Made by a program: the position numbers and the translations under genes
The notes under the pieces: model-generated
The model's database searches: none
Told to the model about the DNA's origin: nothing
The model's input: only the letters and a program-made list of their open reading frames with translations
Assembly (NCBI GenBank): GCA_900298995.1
Contig: OMIC01000008.1
Coordinates: forward strand, 1 to 64,000
Length of the DNA stretch: 64,000 nucleotides
Source of the DNA: Hyphomicrobiaceae bacterium
GTDB taxonomy: Bacteria > Pseudomonadota > Alphaproteobacteria > Rhizobiales > Aestuariivirgaceae
Reading direction: 5' to 3'
In this document: positions 26,169-34,065 of the stretch, in pieces
Position numbering within the stretch: the first letter of the stretch is position 1
Layout of the letters: every line of letters begins with the position of its first letter

Positions 26169-27299
26169 TTACGAGGCGTTCTTGTATTCCTGCCAGAACT
26201 CGTTCCAGTCCTCGAGGCTTTGCTGCTGCGGGGTGTTGCGGTAGTGAATGCGGCCGTCCTTGATCAGCGTGATCGGATCATTCGGCATGCCGTCGACCTG
26301 ACCGGTGCGCTGGGCTTCCTTCGGATCGACCTCGTTGAGCTTGGCGCGGCCCCCCTTGGTGACGCAGAAGGCCGGGTAGGCCAGCATGCGGGCAGAATGG
26401 ACCTGGCCATCGGGCGACATCATGTACTGGATGAATTTCTTTGCGATGTCGGCCTTCGAAGTGCCCTTGCCGATCGAATAGGATTCGGTGAACTGGATGC
26501 CGCCTTCCTTCGGCACAACCGACTTGACCGGAGCACCGTCGCGCTCCAGCACGCCGGTGATCCAGTCGCCGATGCCGGCCATGGCCATCATCTCGTTGTT
26601 CTTCAGTCCGTTGAAGGTACCGCCATAGTCGAAGAAGCCACCGACCTGCGGCCTGAGCGACATTGTGGTTTCCTGGATCTTCTTCCAGCCTGCCTCGTCC
26701 TGGTCCCAGAGCTTTGCACCGTTTCCATTGTAGAGGCTCATCTGTCCGAGGTTCGGCAGATGCCAGTCGAAGTGGCCGACCTTGCCCTTGAGTTCCGGCT
26801 TCCAGAACGCCTTGTAGCTCATGGCTTCTTCTTCGGAAACGGCGGGTGTGTTGTAGCTCACCCCCAGGTGACCGAAGCGCAGCATCACCGAATAGAGCTT
26901 GCCGTCCTTCCAGTGGCCGGGGAACTTCTTGAAGTCGTCATAGAGCATGTCATCGAAGGGATAGTCCGCCGGGTTCAACTCATCGATGTAGCCCGCCGCG
27001 TTGAGTTGCTGCACGAATTCGGCGTCCGACAGGATCACGTCGTAGGTGCCGGGAGGCGACTGGGCGATGAGCGCCATCATGTTGTCTCCGCCGGCATAGT
27101 ACTTTGGCTTGAACTTCACATTGTTGGCAGCTTCGAATTCGCCCACCACGTCCGGTTCGCCATGGCCGTACCAGGCGAGCATGTTGATCTCGACTGTTTC
27201 GGCCCAGGCCCGGCTGACGAAGGGCGTGCAGAGGGCGGTCGTGGCGGCCGCTCCATACTTCAGCACGTCACGGCGGGTGGGTTTCATGATCTTCGGCAT
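26169..27299 (-). CDS. ABC transporter substrate-binding protein, Tat-exported, PotD-like
   Basis: The 376-residue protein has the twin-arginine signal KPTRRDVLKYGAAATTAL with a cleavage-type site SRAWAET. The mature part has the extended layout of spermidine/putrescine-type binding proteins (VEINMLAWYGHGEPDVV, SPPGTYDVILSDAEFVQQL, NGKG-type loops absent). The start at 27299 follows CAGGGAGAAACAC on the minus strand; a longer frame to 27371 lacks a ribosome binding site. It is the first gene of the minus-strand importer operon. The LysR gene lies upstream on the same strand. Confidence 0.9.
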   Translation of the reverse strand: MPKIMKPTRRDVLKYGAAATTALCTPFVSRAWAETVEINMLAWYGHGEPDVVGEFEAANNVKFKPKYYAGGDNMMALIAQSPPGTYDVILSDAEFVQQLNAAGYIDELNPADYPFDDMLYDDFKKFPGHWKDGKLYSVMLRFGHLGVSYNTPAVSEEEAMSYKAFWKPELKGKVGHFDWHLPNLGQMSLYNGNGAKLWDQDEAGWKKIQETTMSLRPQVGGFFDYGGTFNGLKNNEMMAMAGIGDWITGVLERDGAPVKSVVPKEGGIQFTESYSIGKGTSKADIAKKFIQYMMSPDGQVHSARMLAYPAFCVTKGGRAKLNEVDPKEAQRTGQVDGMPNDPITLIKDGRIHYRNTPQQQSLEDWNEFWQEYKNAS

Positions 27300-27471
27300 G
27301 TGTGTTTCTCCCTGAGGCCGGAGGGTTGGACCGGCGGTTGTTTCCCATTCCCTGACTACGCGTGCCAACATGTCTTGTCGCGGTGGTCAAGCGTATTCAT
27401 GCCAAGGCTAGACCTCTGCCGCACATTCGGGAAATTTATGCTGCTAATGCATCCATGATTGTTGCTTATCG

Positions 27472-28365
27472 TCAGGCAAGGGACTTCGACGGCGCAGGCT
27501 CGGCAGCCTCATCCATGCGGGCAATGAGAGAGTCGACCAGCATCAGGCCCGCGCCGGACAGTCTCTGGTGTTTGTAGAAGAGGCCGATACGTATGGATTC
27601 CATTGCCGGGTAACCGTCACGCGCAGCGAGGACACGCATGTCGGGCATCAGGGTCTTCCTGGTCAGCGCGGTGATCCCCATTCCGGCGCTCACGGCGCGC
27701 TGCAGGCCGCCGATGTCGGGCGTGGTGTAGGCCACGCGCCAGTCGCGTCCCTCCGAGCGCAAGGCCGCCGTCATGCGGCGTCGGTATTCACAACCCTCGG
27801 GATGGGTGACGAGCGGCACCACCTGCTGTCGGCTCAGCGCAAAATCCCGCGCCACCGCCCAGATCGGATGCTCCTCCCAGTTGCGCACCAGATAGGGATT
27901 TCTGTCACCGGACAGCAAGGCAATGACAATGTCGAGTTCGTCGGCGTGGAGCAGATCAAGCAATTTGCGCGACAGGTCGCAGGTAATCGACATCGTCACC
28001 CGTGCCTGTTCCGCGGTAAATTCGACGATCGCGTCCTGCAGGAAATTGACCGAGAAATCTGTCGGCAATCCCACGCGGATCTGGCCTTTGGCCGCGCGGC
28101 CCTTGAGTTTCGCCACCGCCTCGTCGTTGAGGCGCAGCAACTGGCGGGCGTACACGGCGAGCGCTTCGCCCTTCTCCGTGAGCTTGAGTTCGCGGCCTTC
28201 ATGGGAGAGGAGCTTGGCGTCCAGCAACTCCTCCAGCCGTTTCATCTGAAGCGAGATTGCAGGCTGGGTGCGGCCGAGGGCATCTGCCGCGCGCGTATAG
28301 CCGCCGAGATCAATGATGCTGACGAAGGCCCGCAGGAGGTCTGTTGGAAGGTTGATCGCTCGCAT
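27472..28365 (-). CDS. LysR-family transcriptional regulator
   Basis: The 297-residue protein starts with a LysR winged helix: LLRAFVSIIDLGGYTRAADA, GRTQPAISLQMKRLEELL and LLSHEGRELKLTEKGEAL. Residues 95 onward form the periplasmic-binding-protein-like effector domain. It is divergent from the BtpA-like/phosphoribosyltransferase/PRPP-synthetase genes across 70 bases, and lies upstream of the minus-strand importer. It most likely regulates one or both units. A palindrome in the shared gap is a candidate binding site. Confidence 0.9.
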   Translation of the reverse strand: MRAINLPTDLLRAFVSIIDLGGYTRAADALGRTQPAISLQMKRLEELLDAKLLSHEGRELKLTEKGEALAVYARQLLRLNDEAVAKLKGRAAKGQIRVGLPTDFSVNFLQDAIVEFTAEQARVTMSITCDLSRKLLDLLHADELDIVIALLSGDRNPYLVRNWEEHPIWAVARDFALSRQQVVPLVTHPEGCEYRRRMTAALRSEGRDWRVAYTTPDIGGLQRAVSAGMGITALTRKTLMPDMRVLAARDGYPAMESIRIGLFYKHQRLSGAGLMLVDSLIARMDEAAEPAPSKSLA

Positions 28366-28390
28366 TGCTCGTCCTTATGGATACATCATC

Positions 28391-28409
28391 ATTATAAATT
28401 TCCGAAATT
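28391..28409. promoter_or_regulatory. Palindromic operator candidate in the LysR/BtpA-like gap
   Basis: AATTTC-C-GAAATT at 28397-28409 is a perfect 6-bp inverted repeat with a single central base. It directly follows the AT-rich ATTATAAA, which could serve as a -10 element. It sits in the 70-base divergent gap and is the best candidate for LysR binding. No second half-site pattern was established. Confidence 0.45.
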
Positions 28410-28435
28410 CGCGCAAGATCTTAATTCTCGACGTC

Positions 28436-29188
28436 ATGAAACGCGCAGAATTCCGAAAGCTGTTCAAAAGCATTGGCCCCGTCGTCCTGCCGGTGATCCA
28501 TGTGACGGACAATGAGCAGGCCGAACGCAATGTGCGCATCCTCGTCGGGGAGGGCGCGCCGGGCTGCTTTCTCATCAATCATGACTTCGGGGTGGACCGC
28601 TTCCTGCCGATCATCGCGCATGTGCGCCAGCGGTTCCCGGCGTTGTGGATGGGCGTCAACTTCCTGGCGGTGACGGGCAAGGATGCCTTCCCGGTACTGG
28701 GTCGGCTGAAGGCGGACGGCGTCCTCGTCGACGGTTACTGGGCCGACGATGCTCGCATGGATGAGCGGCGTGCCGCAGATGACCAGATGGAAGCTACGGA
28801 CATCGCACTGGCTCTCGCCGCCTCCGACTGGAGCGGGCTCTACACGGGAGGCACGTGCTTCAAGAAGCAGCGCGAGGTTGCCCCGGAGCACTACGAATAC
28901 TCCGCCCGCCTTGCGACCGGATTCATGGATGCCGTCTGCACATCTGGCGTTGCCACCGGCAAGGCGGTGGATATCGGCAAGATCACAACCTTTCGCCGGG
29001 CAATTGGTGATCATGCACTCACTCTTGCATCAGGCATCACGCCTGAGAACGCCCATCTCTACATGGACGACGTCGACGGTTTCATGGTCGCGACCGGCAT
29101 CAACCGCGATGGCGACTTCTACAACATCGAGCCCCGAAAACTTTCCCGTCTTCTGAACCTCACCCGCCAACATGGAGCGAAGTCATGA
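28436..29188 (+). CDS. BtpA/SgcQ-like TIM-barrel protein
   Basis: The 250-residue protein resembles the BtpA/SgcQ family. The C-terminal half carries the expected pattern SGVATGKAVDIG, ALTLASGITPENA and DGFMVATGINRDGDFYN, which in TIM-barrel enzymes forms the phosphate-binding end. The N-terminal VVLPVIHVTDNEQAERN matches the family's first strand less exactly. The reaction is not known for most members. It is followed with a 4-base overlap by a phosphoribosyltransferase and then by PRPP synthetase, which suggests a role in nucleobase, nucleoside or phosphoribosyl metabolism. The start at 28436 is preferred over the frame extending to 28313, which would overlap the LysR gene. Confidence 0.7.
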   Translation: MKRAEFRKLFKSIGPVVLPVIHVTDNEQAERNVRILVGEGAPGCFLINHDFGVDRFLPIIAHVRQRFPALWMGVNFLAVTGKDAFPVLGRLKADGVLVDGYWADDARMDERRAADDQMEATDIALALAASDWSGLYTGGTCFKKQREVAPEHYEYSARLATGFMDAVCTSGVATGKAVDIGKITTFRRAIGDHALTLASGITPENAHLYMDDVDGFMVATGINRDGDFYNIEPRKLSRLLNLTRQHGAKS

Positions 29189-29811
29189 GCCGCAACAAGG
29201 GTCCGCGCGAGGACCGCTGGTATCTCAACCTCATGGCGCCCAACACGAAGGGCCCGAAATTCGCGTGGCTTGATCCCACATCGATCTATATCAACGGTGA
29301 GGCATTCCACGACCTGCTCGATGACCTGGTGGCCGACCTCAAGGGGCTCACCGTCGACGTGGTGGGCGGTCTCGATGCCATGGGGTTCGTCCTGGGCTCC
29401 GCGCTGGCCACCAGGCTTGGTGTCGGCTTCCTGCCAATACGCAAGGCTGGCAAGCTGTGTGTTGACACCGACAAGGTCAGCTTCTCCAACTACTCGGGTC
29501 GTACCCAGGACATGGAGATGCGGTTGCCGGCGTTCGCCAAGGGCACCAAGGTACTGCTTGCCGATCAATGGGTCGAAACGGGTGGTACGATGGACGGTGC
29601 CATCCGCCTGATAGAGCGCCAGCAGGGCCAGGTGGTCGCTATCGCTGCTGTCGCGATCGAGGAAAATGACGTTACGAATGGCTATCGGCGCCGCTACAGA
29701 TGCGTGTCGGGTGTTCAGATGGGGTCGCGCTGGCAGGCCGAGTGCAACGCGCAGCAACTGTCCAGCTTCAAGAGTTACAAGCCGGAATTGGCCTTCCCCG
29801 AAATTCGCTAG
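29185..29811 (+). CDS. Phosphoribosyltransferase (adenine-PRT-like)
   Basis: The 208-residue protein has a type I phosphoribosyltransferase fold. The PRPP-binding motif is [17 protein letters not shown], and [17 protein letters not shown] and [11 protein letters not shown] match the flanking loops of adenine phosphoribosyltransferases. The N-terminal 25 residues ([20 protein letters not shown]) and the C-terminal tail are atypical for housekeeping Apt, so a specialised nucleobase is likely. It overlaps the upstream BtpA-like gene by 4 bases and precedes the PRPP-synthetase gene, which could supply its co-substrate. Confidence 0.8.
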   Translation: MSRNKGPREDRWYLNLMAPNTKGPKFAWLDPTSIYINGEAFHDLLDDLVADLKGLTVDVVGGLDAMGFVLGSALATRLGVGFLPIRKAGKLCVDTDKVSFSNYSGRTQDMEMRLPAFAKGTKVLLADQWVETGGTMDGAIRLIERQQGQVVAIAAVAIEENDVTNGYRRRYRCVSGVQMGSRWQAECNAQQLSSFKSYKPELAFPEIR

Positions 29812-29828
29812 CTGACGTCCTGACGGTC

Positions 29829-30761
29829 ATGAAGATCATTTCCGGAAACAGCAACCGGCCGCTGGCGGAAGCCATCGCCCAGACCCTGCAAATCGACCTT
29901 GTGCGCTCGAAGGTTCGGCGCTTCGCTGACATGGAGGTCTTCGTCGAGATCGAGGAGAACATCCGGGGCGAAGACATGTATGTGGTTCAGTCCACCTCCT
30001 TCCCGGCGAATGACCATCTGATGGAATTGCTGATCATCATTGATGCCCTTCGCCGTGCTTCGGCCAGGCGTGTGACGGCGGTTCTGCCGTATTTCGGCTA
30101 TGCCCGTCAGGATCGCAAGCCGGGTCCCCGCACACCGATCTCAGCCAAGCTCGTCGCCAACCTTATTACGCGCGCAGGGGCCGACCGGGTGCTGACGGCT
30201 GATCTTCACGCCGGCCAGATCCAGGGATTTTTTGATATTCCAGTGGATAACCTGTTCGCGCGTCCGGTCATCATCGAGGACATCCGGTCGCACAATCACA
30301 TTGACAATGTCGTGGTGGTTTCACCCGATGTCGGCGGTGTTGTGCGTGCGCGCAGTCTTGCCGCTCGAATCGATGCGCCCCTTGCCATTGTCGACAAGCG
30401 GCGCGAGCGCGCAGGCGAATCCGAGGTGATGAACATCATTGGCAATGTTGAGGGAAAATCCTGTCTGTTGCTTGACGATATCGTTGATTCTGGCGGCACG
30501 CTCTGTAACGCGGCCGAAGCCCTGCTTCGCCTTGGTGCAAGCGATGTGACAGCCTATATTACCCATGGCGTTCTGTCGGGCGGCGCAGTATCGCGCATCG
30601 CTCAGTCGAAGCTAAAGGAATTGGTGGTGACCAATACAATTCTCGCCACCGAGGCCGTGAAGATCGCGCCCAACATTCGTGAGCTCAATCTGGCGCCGCT
30701 CATTGCCGAGGCCATGCGGCGCCTGACGGCAGAGCAGTCAGTCTCGAGCCTGTTCGACTAG
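29829..30761 (+). CDS. prs: Ribose-phosphate pyrophosphokinase (PRPP synthetase)
   Basis: The 310-residue protein is full length. The ATP/metal motifs are [18 protein letters not shown] and [11 protein letters not shown]; the ribose-5-phosphate/metal motif is [13 protein letters not shown]; the flexible catalytic loop is in [15 protein letters not shown]; the PRPP loop is [16 protein letters not shown]. It makes PRPP from ribose 5-phosphate and ATP. The gene is linked to a phosphoribosyltransferase rather than to housekeeping genes, so it may be a pathway-specific second copy. The start at 29829 (MKIISGN) fits the family; an earlier frame lies inside the preceding gene. Confidence 0.93.
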   Translation: MKIISGNSNRPLAEAIAQTLQIDLVRSKVRRFADMEVFVEIEENIRGEDMYVVQSTSFPANDHLMELLIIIDALRRASARRVTAVLPYFGYARQDRKPGPRTPISAKLVANLITRAGADRVLTADLHAGQIQGFFDIPVDNLFARPVIIEDIRSHNHIDNVVVVSPDVGGVVRARSLAARIDAPLAIVDKRRERAGESEVMNIIGNVEGKSCLLLDDIVDSGGTLCNAAEALLRLGASDVTAYITHGVLSGGAVSRIAQSKLKELVVTNTILATEAVKIAPNIRELNLAPLIAEAMRRLTAEQSVSSLFD

Positions 30762-30874
30762 CAGGCGCAAACGCCAGCGATAATCCCTGAAAACCCAATC
30801 AGCATCTGCGGTCTCTCTCCGGGGCCCAGCCAGTCGAAGGCTGGCGTGGTGATGCCGCTTCACCGTCTCTGACA

Positions 30875-31144
30875 TCAGCACCGGGCGAATTCTTGGAAGC
30901 CTTGGACTGGCTTCGGAACGGACTGATGGAAGGTGTCCGTCCAGGCCAGCAGAAAGGCGCGCTGATTTTCATCAAACGGCTTCCTGTCATTGATGGTCTC
31001 ATGTTCCCGCGGGGATTCAACGCCACTGTGACGGATCGGGCCCACATAAAAACGAATTGTCTGATTACTCTTGAGCACACCCCGCGACATCGCAATGCGT
31101 CCACCGACAGCTCTAATTTCGATCCAGGACCGGCTGATTTGCAT
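30875..31144 (-). CDS. Small hypothetical protein
   Basis: A reading frame of 89 residues from the ATG at 31144 has a natural-looking composition, with spread aromatic and charged residues (MQISRSWIEIRAVGGRIAMS, AFLLAWTDTFHQSVPK). The frame is open to 31258 but would then overlap the channel gene upstream. No family is recognised. It lies just downstream of the interrupted channel gene on the same strand. It may be a real small gene or the remains of a longer one. The rest of the 400-base gap after the PRPP-synthetase gene shows nothing else. Confidence 0.3.
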   Translation of the reverse strand: MQISRSWIEIRAVGGRIAMSRGVLKSNQTIRFYVGPIRHSGVESPREHETINDRKPFDENQRAFLLAWTDTFHQSVPKPVQGFQEFARC

Positions 31145-31166
31145 CGTACCATATGCCCTGAGCGCA

Positions 31167-32792
31167 TCAGCGCTCTGACACTCTGCCAGTCCTTTTCCAG
31201 CGGAACTTGATTGCTTTCCATCCAAGGTAAACAGCAGCAAGGCGGGTGACGAATACACCGATGAGTGTCACGATCGTCGCGACGCCGATCTCTTCCGGCG
31301 TGAACATGCTGGGTCGGGTCAGCAGAAACACAGCGAGACCCAGACTCCAGAGCAGCGGGATTTCGGCATAAAAGCTATCCCTTAGGGCGCTGACATTGCC
31401 TGATTGGCGAACCGTGTCGCGCAGGATTCCGCCTCCCGCGGCCGTGAGCATGGCCGATATCGGCCCCCACAGCCACAGTGGATCAGAGCCTACGGCGAGT
31501 GCGACTGCAAATCCTGAGATCGTAAATGCCGCAAGCCCCGCGGCGTCACAGAGTTCCTGGATGGCCTTGAATGAAAGAAGGCCAGCGTTGTGCAGGGCGA
31601 GGGGTGGCTCCGCCTGCCGCCGGGCAAGGATCTGTGATGCCGAAGTGATGATAAACCCGATGAGTACTGTGGCGACAACCAGCATGATGCCGAGGGGATT
31701 GGCGACGGCACCGATGGGCGATCTGTCAAACAGCACATCCCGCAAGGCGCCGCCGCCGACGGCTGGAAGTGCCGAGAGCACCAGCGCACCGAACAGGCTG
31801 AAGTCTTCGCGATAGGCGATCATGACGCCTGAGACAGCAAAGGCTACCGTACCGACGATACCCAGCACAAGAAACATCGTGCTTGCGAGTGCATAGTCCA
31901 TGACGACTGAGAAAATGACTCGGCGAAGCCGCTTCTGCAATTCGCCACTGTCCTCGAGCGACTGTATAGCAACATTGATGCGGGATAGCGTTTCAGCTGA
32001 AACAGTCTTCTTGCTCAACAGGATATGTACCGTTGATGAGCCAGGCAGCTGGATCTCCACGACATCCAAATCGAGACCGAGGGCCAGAGCGGTCGCCGCC
32101 ACACCAAGCCTGTCGCCGATGAAGCCGTCAATCTGTCCGCGGACGAGGTTTTCCAGATTGTCGCGCTCGGGCTAAGTATGGACAATGCGGCCAGACTGCG
32201 CTGCGCGCGCGATACTCTCGTTGAGCCCTTCATCCTGGAAGAGACGGCCTTCTATTGTTCCAAGCTTGAAATCTGGTTCATCAGTGATGAGTTGGTTCAG
32301 GTCTCGACTGCCAATCCTGCCCTTGTCGTCCGTTCTGATGAAGAGTGAGAGGCGGGCTGAGCGATAGGGCAGGGAATAGAAAAAACGATCATCGCCATTT
32401 GCGGGCTTGAAGGCGCCAAGGGCCAGATCCAGCCGTCCGTCGATGAGGTCCTTGAGCTGTGCTGACCAGACCTGTTTGTGGAGATGCGTCTCCATGCCTG
32501 CCAGCGCCAGCACATCGACGAGGATGTCGATATCGAGTCCCTCCGGCCCCTCGCTTCGGTCGCCTGCCGTATATTGAAAGGGCCTGAACTCACTCCAGCC
32601 ACTGCGCAGGTTTTGCTGCGACACCGCCTCGGCCGATGCCTGCGCAGACAGGCCGCCTTGCTTGAGAAGGACAAGCAGGACGCCGCACAGGATCGCAACC
32701 ACCGGATTTCGGATGGTCCGTACCAAGGCCTCCACTGCTGGGAACTGTATTTTGAAACTCTCGCGCATAGACGTCTTGGCCATCTCGTTCAT
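31167..32792 (-). pseudogene. Ligand-binding domain fused to a TRIC/UPF0126 channel, interrupted by one amber codon
   Basis: Read through the TAG at 32172-32174, this is a 541-residue protein. Residues 30-50 are a signal/anchor (VVAILCGVLLVLLKQ). Residues about 60-300 form a family-3 solute-binding domain (GPEGLDIDILVDVLALAG, LKDLIDGRLDLALGAFKP, LVRGQIDGFIGDRLGVAA). The C-terminal 210 residues are two UPF0126/TRIC repeats, each with a glycine-rich helix break (VGGGALRDVLF and AGGGILRDTVR). The stop lies inside the binding domain (GRIVHT-stop-PERDNLENLV). Both sides remain in one frame and look conserved. A recent mutation, sequencing error or suppression are the options. The architecture suggests a ligand-gated cation or solute channel. 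Confidence 0.7.
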
Positions 32793-33546
32793 AATGCATC
32801 AGACCAGACAACCAAATCCAGATTGATGACAGGCGTGTGTTTTGATCAGAAACCCCAAGCAGCATTCGGGTTTGAAGTTAGTTTATAAATGACTTGGGCG
32901 CCAGCATGGGCGGCGCGGCCAATCGAGGCAGCACAACTGCCGACCGTGCCCAGCGCAAGTGATCCGCCGGATTTGGGGGATGCTTATCCGGATACAGTGC
33001 ATGCAGATAAGCCTGTTCCAGACGTGAGGGATCGGGAAACCTCCCCGTCAGTTTCGGGCCATGAGAATGGCGGCACAGACACCAGCCAGAATTGACTGAA
33101 GTGGCGCTGGCGAAGTCTCGGTTCCTTCCCTGTTTGATCAGTTGGGTCTGGAATATGCAGACCTTAATTGTAGCGCCGAGCCAAGATGTGCTGGTTGCGA
33201 CGGACTGAAGCGACATGTCGGATTGATTTGGCGGGTTGAGCAAAACGTCCGTATCGGTGAGATGCTGGCAGAAACTCGGACTGCTGCCCAAGTGCGACCC
33301 TGTCAGGACATCGGTGGGTCCCGGCATGTCGCGCGGGGCCGCGTGTCGGACGGGCTTGAGCAGGCGACCCAACGGCCTCCCCCGACCCGGCTAGAGATGA
33401 TGGTCAACCGCGAGTTCTTCAGGCTCGGGCATCTCCAAACTCACGACGATGTTTGGACCGTCGTTGAGAGCTTGCATGGCCTTCAGCGCTTTCGGCTGCT
33501 GTCACATCCTCGTCGTGGGCTGTTGGGGGAAACAGAGTGCCACCGC
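32793..33546. other. Gene-poor, possibly decayed stretch
   Basis: No convincing coding sequence is seen in these 754 bases. Several medium-length open frames exist on both strands but have Pro/His/Arg-rich, low-complexity translations and no starts with ribosome binding sites. A short minus-strand piece near 33396-33480 (MQALNDGPNIVVSLEMPEPE) looks protein-like but stops after about 28 residues. The base composition is slightly lower in GC than the flanks. It may be gene decay between two minus-strand units. Confidence 0.4.
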
Positions 33547-34065
33547 TCACGGGTTGTTGGTCTTTGCAGCGATGACAGCGGTTGCCACGTCCCGCAGTGC
33601 CGCGACATAGCGTACATAGCCTGAGCACCGGCAGATGTGATCCCCGAGCGCGCTCACAATTGCGGCGTCGAGGTCATCGGGTGGAGGTGCAAGCGCGAGG
33701 CCATCAAGGAAGATCTTCGAGGCCATGACAAATCCGGGCGTACAATAGCCGCACTGAAACGCGAAGTGCTGCAGGAAGGCCTCCTGAACCGGAAGCAGTT
33801 GTGGTCCGGCGGAAACCCCCTCGATCGTCGTGACTGCGGCACCGTCCAGACCGGAGAGCGGCGTGGAACATGCTGCGGCCGGTTCCTCCGCCTCGCCTTG
33901 TGATGCTGCGATCGCAACGGTGCAGGCCCGGCATACGCCCACGCCGCAGCAAAGCTTGGTGCCCGTCAGGCCCAGATCATCGTGCAGGAAGTCGATGAGC
34001 AACTCGTCGCCACGGCTGGCGGGTACCTGCCACGGTGTTCCGTTGACTGTGAAGGTGATGTTCAT
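33547..34065 (-). CDS. (2Fe-2S)-binding subunit of a molybdenum hydroxylase
   Basis: The 172-residue protein has the two-cluster layout of CoxS/IorA subunits. The plant-type ferredoxin cluster uses Cys40, Cys45, Cys48 (LCCGVGVCRAC) and Cys66. The second cluster uses Cys105 and Cys108 (FQCGYCTPGFVM) and Cys145 and Cys147 (HICRCSGY). It passes electrons from the molybdenum site to an external acceptor. Its start overlaps the catalytic subunit's stop by 4 bases. It has no signal peptide, so it would be exported in complex with the Tat-signal-bearing large subunit. No FAD subunit gene follows. Confidence 0.93.
   Translation of the reverse strand: MNITFTVNGTPWQVPASRGDELLIDFLHDDLGLTGTKLCCGVGVCRACTVAIAASQGEAEEPAAACSTPLSGLDGAAVTTIEGVSAGPQLLPVQEAFLQHFAFQCGYCTPGFVMASKIFLDGLALAPPPDDLDAAIVSALGDHICRCSGYVRYVAALRDVATAVIAAKTNNP

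Noticed and set aside
17183-32792. General recoding of TAG as a sense codon
   Set aside because: Several intact genes here (ending at 29811, 30761, 40020, 43989 and 55081) terminate with TAG, so TAG works as a stop; only the two isolated interruptions remain unexplained.
33142-33624. Possible + strand gene overlapping the end of the [2Fe-2S] gene
   Set aside because: The translation is Arg/His/Cys-rich without a family pattern, lacks a ribosome binding site and overlaps a firm minus-strand gene.
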